From: Odontesthes bonariensis | Lineage: Eukaryota; Chordata; Actinopteri; Atheriniformes; Atherinopsidae | NCBI RefSeq assembly: GCF_027942865.1 | Contig: NC_134515.1 | Span: forward strand, 29,068,449-29,132,448 | Reading direction: 5' to 3' | DNA length: 64,000 bases | In this document: one piece after another, positions 57,907 through 64,000 of the stretch | Layout of the letters: the number at the start of each line of letters is the position of its first letter | Position numbering within the stretch: the first letter of the stretch is position 1 | Made by a program: the position numbers and the translations under genes | The notes under the pieces: model-generated | What the model was told of the DNA's origin: nothing | The model's input: the letters and a program-made list of their open reading frames with translations, nothing else | Databases searched by the model: none

Positions 57907-58351
57907 TGTCACGTTTTGCATTTTTTGTCATGTTCTGTGTTTCTGTCTCATCTTTAGTTATGCCATGTCCTCACCTTTCTCCACAGTTCCCTCTGGTCTG
58001 GTCGTCAGTTCCACTCCCTTCACCTGTGTTCAGTCTTTAGTCTCCCGGCTGTCATTCATTCATTCATTGTCCGATCCTAACCGTCACCCATGTTAAGTCA
58101 AGTTTGTCATTGCTACTGGCACCGCTTTTGTCAAGTCAGGTTTGTCACTGTCACGTTTTCGTTCAGGGTCATCAATTAAGTCAAGTTATTTTTCATTATC
58201 ACAGTCTGTTCTTATGTTTTGTTTTGTCAGTTTAGGTTTTTGAATTCCTTTTGTTACAGTTTTTTTTTTTTTTTTTTTTTAATAAATCTTTTTTTTTCTA
58301 CAAATCTGCATTCGGGTCCTCATCTCCACATCGACACCACACATTGTGACA
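57907..58351 (+). repeat. Solo LTR, sushi-type Gypsy
   Basis: TGTCACG...TTGTGACA ends are flanked by the perfect 5-bp duplication CCAGT at 57902-57906 and 58352-58356. AATAAA near 58282 follows a long T tract. Related in sequence to the LTR at 3927-4358. Confidence 0.9.
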
Positions 58352-58356
58352 CCAGT

Positions 58357-58944
58357 AGATTATACTTCTAAATAGAAATACGAAAGCTAAAATGAGCGAT
58401 TAGTGTTCTCATTTCTGTAGAAGTGCACAATCTCAAGTTCCTGCTGTGAATAAGCTGCTGATGATTCATTAGCTGCAGCACCCTAATAATCACTGAACCA
58501 GTAGAGTATTCAAAAAAACACATGCAGTCACAACATTTGCAGCGGCCTGCGCCTGACCAGGAATAAGAAGTTCAAGCATGGCACCATACTGGTGGCAGTA
58601 GCCCTGCAGTTGCTCCGGACACATTGTGTCTGTCTTTGCATCTTCTTGAGATTTTCTAATGAGCTATTTTTCTTTGAAAATACAGATTTTTAAAACATTT
58701 TTCTCTGCTGGTTTGGATAGAGCAGGAGCAGGAGGAGGAAGTTCAAATCATTTCCTCCCTTGATCATCATGTGAAGTGGGAGATCACGAGTGGATAACAT
58801 GGATAAGTCTGGAGCCCTGATGAGAAAGCAGCACGAATATCAGGAAGGTATTTTTTCACCAAGACATGACTGCAGAGACAACTCTAACACCTACTCAGCT
58901 TTAAGACTATATGGAGAGACAGAGACTCCAGACAGAGGGATAAA
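58357..58944. other. Intergenic, no gene recognised
   Basis: No coding or structural feature was recognised between the solo LTR and the SINE. Confidence 0.45.
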
Positions 58945-59125
58945 TTGGATAGTGTAGTGGTAAGATTGCCGCCTTTCATGTGGGTGACTGGCATTTGAAT
59001 CCTGACTCACCTGTATAAAAGGTACAGTAGGGGTCCTTAGGCAAGACCCCCTTACGCTACCTGCCTACTTGGGATATGAGTGTGAGTCGCTTTGGATAAA
59101 AGCATCTACCAAATGCATAAACATG
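58945..59125 (+). repeat. tRNA-derived SINE
   Basis: A box TAGTGTAGTGG and a diverged B box (CATTTGAATCC) form a tRNA-like head. The body has CCTTAGGCAAGACCCCCTTA and the tail GTCGCTTTGGATAAAAGCATC, as in common teleost SINEs. Confidence 0.8.
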
Positions 59126-59235
59126 AAAGTGGAGGGATTACAGTGCTCGATACCAAAAGATATTTTAATCTTGAACATGTCACTCAGAAGGAGCATATCT
59201 GCACTTTGCACTCAAGACCGCGTTATCCTATGGTG

Positions 59236-60026
59236 CAGGCGGTGCTGCAGCCCCGGGCCTCGCCACTAGGGGGGGCCTCGGACGTGGCGATATCAGGAAA
59301 TATGAAACGCTATTTTTAGGCGTTCTAATTATAGAACCATCGATTCCATTGTTCGTTCTGTCTGATCATAATTTTGATACTTTTTGACACCCGTGTGGAA
59401 GCCCACCATGAGATAGAGACGGCAGCCAAACGCATCGACGACCCCACTGTACAAATCTGATGTGACTCGGCAGGTGACAAGGACAAGGAGAGCGGACGAG
59501 TCAGACACTCCCGATCACATTCTTACTGGCAGCGCAAAGTTTCGCGTGGAAGTTTTTTATGTAATCATTCACATATTAGTCAGCATGTTGAGAAAGAGAT
59601 GTGATGCATACAAGGCGATCTCCAGCTATTTTGGATTTTTATCATCTCTCAAAAAAATGTCCTCCAGTGACATCCGCGCTGCTTGCCGTAAACTGGTCAA
59701 TAAGTTTAGCGAAGACCTTCAGGTGGAACTCGAGGATGAGCTCATCCAGTTTGTTTCGTTTAATAGTATTACTACTGACCTCTCCCCAAAAATATGATGA
59801 CACTCTTGAAGGAGCAGGACCTACCAAGCGTGTTCCCAAATGTGGACATTGCCCTCCGAATGTATTTGACGCTCCCCGTGTCAAACGCGAGTGGCGAGAG
59901 ATCTTTCGTAAAGCACTGCACAGTCAAATGAGCCGCCGTTTGTCTTCGCGTAGTCAAGCCAGCCGCACAAACATTTTCTCTGAGCCAGTACCATGGAGCT
60001 TACGGGAAATGCCCCAAGTCCTATGA
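59236..60026 (+). pseudogene. ZMYM1-like hAT transposase remnant
   Basis: The first frame reads KFRVEVFYVIIHILVSMLRK and later EDELIQFVSF. After a frame change the dimerisation block follows: LPSVFPNVDIALRMYLTLPV then SNASGERSF, before a stop. This is the C-terminal half of hAT proteins of the ZMYM1/THAP-related type. A GC-rich GGCGGTGCTGCAGCCCC stretch at 59239 resembles a hAT terminus, but no partner end was found. Confidence 0.75.
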
Positions 60027-60344
60027 GAAAGCTAGCGCTAGTTTAGAACCAAGCAAAATGACTTCCGGTTTTCAAAAGAAGACGATAGAGGCAATAAATC
60101 AAGCGTGTGTGCGTGTCCCTTTTTTTTTTTTACCCCAAAAATAGTGTAATATTCCATTTTTACTGGACTGTAATATAACTTTTCGTTCTTTATCAAGTAT
60201 TGATAATGGTTTGACTCCAAAATCATCTTGACATATTCACTCATTATAAAATCATTTTTACTGTATCATTTTGGAGTAATTAAGCCTCAAAGTTATCTTT
60301 TTTGTTTTCTTTTGTACCAGAAAAGCTCCCATACTCCATTTTTA

Positions 60345-61398
60345 CTGTACAGTAACAATATTTTTACTGTATACTTTCTGAGTAATCCAGAGACAAAGTC
60401 CATTAAAGTGAACAAGAATGGACCTACTTTGTCTAATTTTGAAGTGATATAAAACCTGTTTCTTCCATAAGTAGTACATGAAACATATACTGCTGGACTA
60501 AGTACACCATGGACTACTACCATGGATATTAGTAAGTACTTTCACTGTATACTTTCCGATTAATCCATAAACAAAGTCCCTTAAACTGAACAAGAATGGA
60601 CCTATTTTGATGTGGTATAAAACCTGTTTCTTCCATAAGTAGTTCATGAAACCTATACTGACAGACTAAGTATATCATGGACTACTACCATAGGTACTAT
60701 CAAGTACTTTCACTGTATACTTTGTGAGTAATCCATAGACAAACTGAATAAGAATAAACCTATTTTGGCTATCTTTGAAGTGGTATAAAACCGCTTTCCT
60801 CCATAAGTAGTTCATGGAACATATGCTGCTGGACTAAGTACACAATGGACTACTACCATGGGTACTATCAAATACTTTCACTCTATACTTTCCGAGTAAT
60901 CCATAGACAAAGTCCCTTAAACTGAACAAGAATAAACCTATTTTGTCTAACTTTAATGTGGTATAAAAGCAGTTTCTTCCATAAGTAGTTCATGAAACCT
61001 ATACTGACAGACTAAGTATATCATGGACTACTACCATGGGTACTATCAAGTACTTTCACTGTATACTTTGTGAGTAATCTATAGACAAACTGAACAAGAA
61101 TGGACCTATTTTGTCAAACTTTGAAGAAGTATAAAACCTGTTTCTTCCATAAGTAGTTCATGAAACCTACACTGCTGGACTAAGTACATCATGGACTACT
61201 ACCATGGGTACTATCAAGTACTTTCACTGTATACTTTGTGAGTAATCCATAGACAAACTGAACAAGAATGGACCTATTTTGTCAAACTTTGAAGAAGTAT
61301 AAAACCTGTTTCTTCCATAAGTAGTTCATGAAACCTATACTGCTGGACTAAGTACACCATGGACTACTACCATAAGTACTATCAAGTACCTTTTCTGC
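60345..61398. repeat. Satellite array, six ~170-bp units
   Basis: Units begin near ACTTTCACTGTATACTTT at about 60365, 60543, 60712, 60876, 61049 and 61218, with spacings of about 164-178 bp. Two unit types differ in the segment after ATAGACAAA: one keeps GTCCCTTAAA, the other lacks it. Shared blocks include TTCCATAAGTAGTTCATGAA and CATGGACTACTACCAT. No open frame persists through the units. Confidence 0.92.
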
Positions 61399-61523
61399 AT
61401 ACTAGATTTGATTAACAAAAGAAAAATAAATAAAAAAAGAAAGTAAGAGTTGTTTCTCATAAAACAAGTACGATCCTGCATTGATTTTGGGGGGGGCCCT
61501 TGTCCTGTGCGGTTTGTGGGTGT

Positions 61524-61829
61524 TGTGGAGAAAAGGAGTCGAATCCGCGTCAGTCAGCCTTTCATTGGGGAAGTTTATTTGAACCAGCCGTCACATCAAA
61601 CATGCGTACAGGATGTTCACAAATCTCCAACGACCTCATTTTGTGATCTGACTTTATACCGTCTTAAATCACAACAAGCGTGCGTAACCAGGCCCCCAGC
61701 TTCCTTGGCGGTGCCTAGCTTTCACCGTAATCATAAACAAGCTCATTCTAACCTTCAACCATATTCATATGAACCGAACAACAAAGCACACGATGTAATT
61801 AGGCCATGTCATGACATTTCTCTCCCACA
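61524..61829 (-). repeat. LTR-like element, 306 bp
   Basis: Ends are TGTGGAGA and TCCCACA. In minus orientation it has GGTATAAAGT (TATA) about 115 bp before CAAATAAAC (poly-A signal) and terminates CTCCACA, the order of U3, R and U5. CCTGTGCGGTTTG occurs on both sides (61504 and 61854), but no exact short target duplication borders the ends. It could be a retroviral or Gypsy solo LTR. Confidence 0.6.
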
Positions 61830-63263
61830 GGAGGGACTGCGGCTTTCATCCTGTGCGGTTTGGAGGGGACTGCGGCTCTCTTCCTCCAGGCTCTTCAAAC
61901 AATTACAGTTATAGTTATAGAATAGAAAAGGGATTTAAACATTTCAAGATCCCTGAGAAGTAATCTACAATACTATATATATACAAAATTAGAAAGCAAC
62001 AACATGAAAATATATGGAAGAAAAATAACAAAAATAAACAAAAATTACCGTTCCATGCTGAACATAGACATTTTTCAGTCTTGATCTGTTTGTTGCAACA
62101 TTGGGAATTCCCAACTCTGAACAAACATTTCCTCAGAAACTCCCTTCATGATACAAACTCTCTTTTTAAAGTTCAAGTGGCACATTTGCCTTATCCTGGA
62201 GCCTCTGGATGCATGACAAAATGTCTGATGCCGTCTTCAACACTTTTCTGGACTGTTCAAGCAACGGAAAAAAATTGTAAGATTTCTGTGTTCTTTAAAA
62301 CATTGTCAATCAATACAGGTGACAACAGTAGTACTACTTACCCTTCCAAATGTTGAAAAATAAACTAATCTGTAAAGAAATACAAAATACATTAAATTAA
62401 GTAGAAAATCAAGAAGCTAGAAGTTTGGACATTCCATTTTTGGCATCCCTGGATTCAGCAACTTCAAAATGTTTTATTAAAATTACTCCATTTCCTCAAT
62501 GGTTATTTTTTATTTCACCATTTAAATTGTACTTAATTCGAACCCTTATTTCATTGGTTACTAACAGTACAGAGAGGACTCTTCAGAGGAAACACAATTA
62601 AACTTTAAGTTTAAGAAATATTTATAGACAGTTGTAATGGAGCGGGATTCATGAGTTGGCTGTTGGGTGATTGAAATAATCAGCATAGTTATGCACTTGT
62701 CGCAATTTTACAGTTTTATTCAGTACGTCCGAGTCTCTTTTCAGGCCTTTTTTTAATTTACTACATATGAAGTTTGTGTAAAGAAAAGGCCAGGCATATT
62801 CACAGCAGAAGAGGAGGACTGAATTTGAAAGAAATACAACAAAACATAACATTATTACAGGCTAATTGCTTTGTTAGTGAGTCTCTCGGTCAATCGTTGT
62901 TGATGTTTACAGTGTCACTACAGAAGCAAAAAGGCGTCATGATAATGATTAACGTTATGGTTGATAATCCTGAAGAGCTTGCAAGATTTTAAAGTGGCAC
63001 CTCCTCTAAGTTCCACCCCCTCCTCCCCATCCCGTCAGTGCTCCATCCAAAGCCATGCCCTCACAAACTTTCTGCAATGGTTTATATAGTCTATGGGTAA
63101 AACGCGAAGAGTGTGCACACCCCGAGGAGGCAAGGGCAGAGGGGGGCGTAGGCAGAACTTGACATGAAGACATCTGATTGGTTTTTTGCTTTCAGACCGA
63201 AAAGCATGTATTGGTCAGAGTTTTGTCAGTCTTGTAGCTGCCACAGAGGACTGAGTCTTTTCG
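61830..63263. other. Intergenic, no gene recognised
   Basis: No domain-bearing frame was recognised in this AT-rich stretch. Confidence 0.45.
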
Positions 63264-63775
63264 TTCCATCCATCCATCCATCCATCCACCAATCATCTTC
63301 CACTTCTTCGGGGGTCGGGTCGCGGGGGCAGCAGCTTGAGCAGAGAAACCCAGACGTCCCTGTTCCCGGCCACTTCCTCCAGCTCTTCTGGGGGGACCCC
63401 GAGGCGTTCCCAGGCCAGCCGAGAAACATAGTCTCTCCAACGTGTCCTGGGTCTTCCCCGGGGCCTCCTCCCAGTGGGATGGGCCCGGAACACCTCACCA
63501 GGGAGGCGTTCAGGAGGCAATTTAACCAGATGCCCGAACCACCTCATCTGACTCCTCTCGATGTGGAGGAGCAGTGGTTCTACTCTGAGCCCCTCCCGGA
63601 TGACCGAGCTTCTCACCCTATCTCTAAGGGAGAGCCCAGACACCCTGCGGAGGAAACTCATTTCGGCCGCTTGTATTCGCGATCTCATTCTTTCGGTCAC
63701 TACCCACAACTCGTGACCATAGGTGAGGGTAGGAACATAGATTGACCGGTAAATCGAGAGCTCCTTTTTCACTCA
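63264..63775 (-). mobile_element. Rex3/RTE-like LINE, 5'-truncated
   Basis: The minus strand encodes a 159-codon C-terminal piece: YRSIYVPTLTYGHELWV, RSRIQAAEMSFLRRVSG and RRPRGRPRTRWRDYVSRLAW. It ends near DPRRSGR and is followed by a (GATG)n tail at 63266-63289. This is the end of a reverse-transcriptase-bearing LINE of the Rex3/RTE kind common in teleosts. The polymerase and endonuclease are missing through 5' truncation near 63775. Confidence 0.85.
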
Positions 63776-64000
63776 TTTCGGAATTTCTTTTCATTCCTTT
63801 TTCTGAAATCATTAATCTATTGACTGCTCTCAGGACAGAAGAACCATTTGACCCAGTATCACAAAAAGTGTTTCTGAACATGATTACCAACCATAATTTT
63901 AATGGCTGCTTTTGTTTTAAAAACTCAATAGCAGTAGTTTCAAGCAGTGTTGGGCAAGTTACTCTGGAAAAGTAATTAAATTACTGTTTACTCCTTTTAA
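63776..64000. other. Window end, no gene recognised
   Basis: Short sequence after the LINE truncation point. TTGGGCAAGTTACTCTGGAAAAGTAATTAA near 63950 looks like another common fish repeat running out of the window. Confidence 0.35.

Overview
The window is vertebrate nuclear DNA, almost certainly from a teleost fish. The supports are two recognisable host genes with fish-like protein sequence and GT-AG introns, an AT-rich background, and teleost-type repeats: a chromodomain Ty3/Gypsy (sushi-type) element, Tc1/mariner and hAT remnants, tRNA-derived SINEs and a Rex3/RTE-like LINE tail. There are no operons, CRISPR arrays or true tRNA/rRNA genes.

Host genes. srxn1 (sulfiredoxin, 2 exons, about 5.6-6.5 kb) and tcf15/paraxis (bHLH factor, 2 exons, 15.86-16.87 kb) lie on the + strand about 9 kb apart; their human orthologues are also neighbours (20p13). 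A third host gene on the + strand (33.95-35.92 kb) was assembled from five short exons. It encodes a signal peptide, a V-type immunoglobulin domain split by an intron, a transmembrane segment containing a lysine, and a short tail: a CD83-like exon layout with an activating-receptor-like membrane segment.

Right of about 25 kb the window is mostly nested mobile DNA. (i) 25.27-32.51 kb is a young, apparently complete sushi-type Gypsy element on the - strand: intact 1446-codon gag-pol with chromodomain, 536-bp LTRs differing at about 2 positions, 5-bp TSD. Its 5' LTR is split by a 1.8-kb hAT element, which itself carries a Tc1-like fragment ending in a perfect 31-bp inverted duplication. (ii) 39.70-56.74 kb is a roughly 17-kb unit bounded by long (370-470 bp) terminal inverted repeats. 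Inside are two convergent spliced genes: the 3' exons of an integrase-like transposase (+) and an 18-exon HECT E3 ubiquitin ligase gene with zinc-finger modules (-). It has also been hit by a hAT element (with a MITE inside), a fold-back element, SINE and LINE fragments, and a 4.76-kb CsRn1-like Gypsy element that carries its own TTAA MITE. I could not assign the 17-kb unit to a named transposon superfamily; it is the best candidate for an undescribed system.

The last 7 kb holds a solo LTR, a tRNA SINE, a ZMYM/hAT transposase remnant, a roughly 170-bp satellite array with two unit types, a second LTR and a 5'-truncated Rex3-like LINE. Gaps between these are AT-rich intergenic or intronic sequence in which I recognise no gene.
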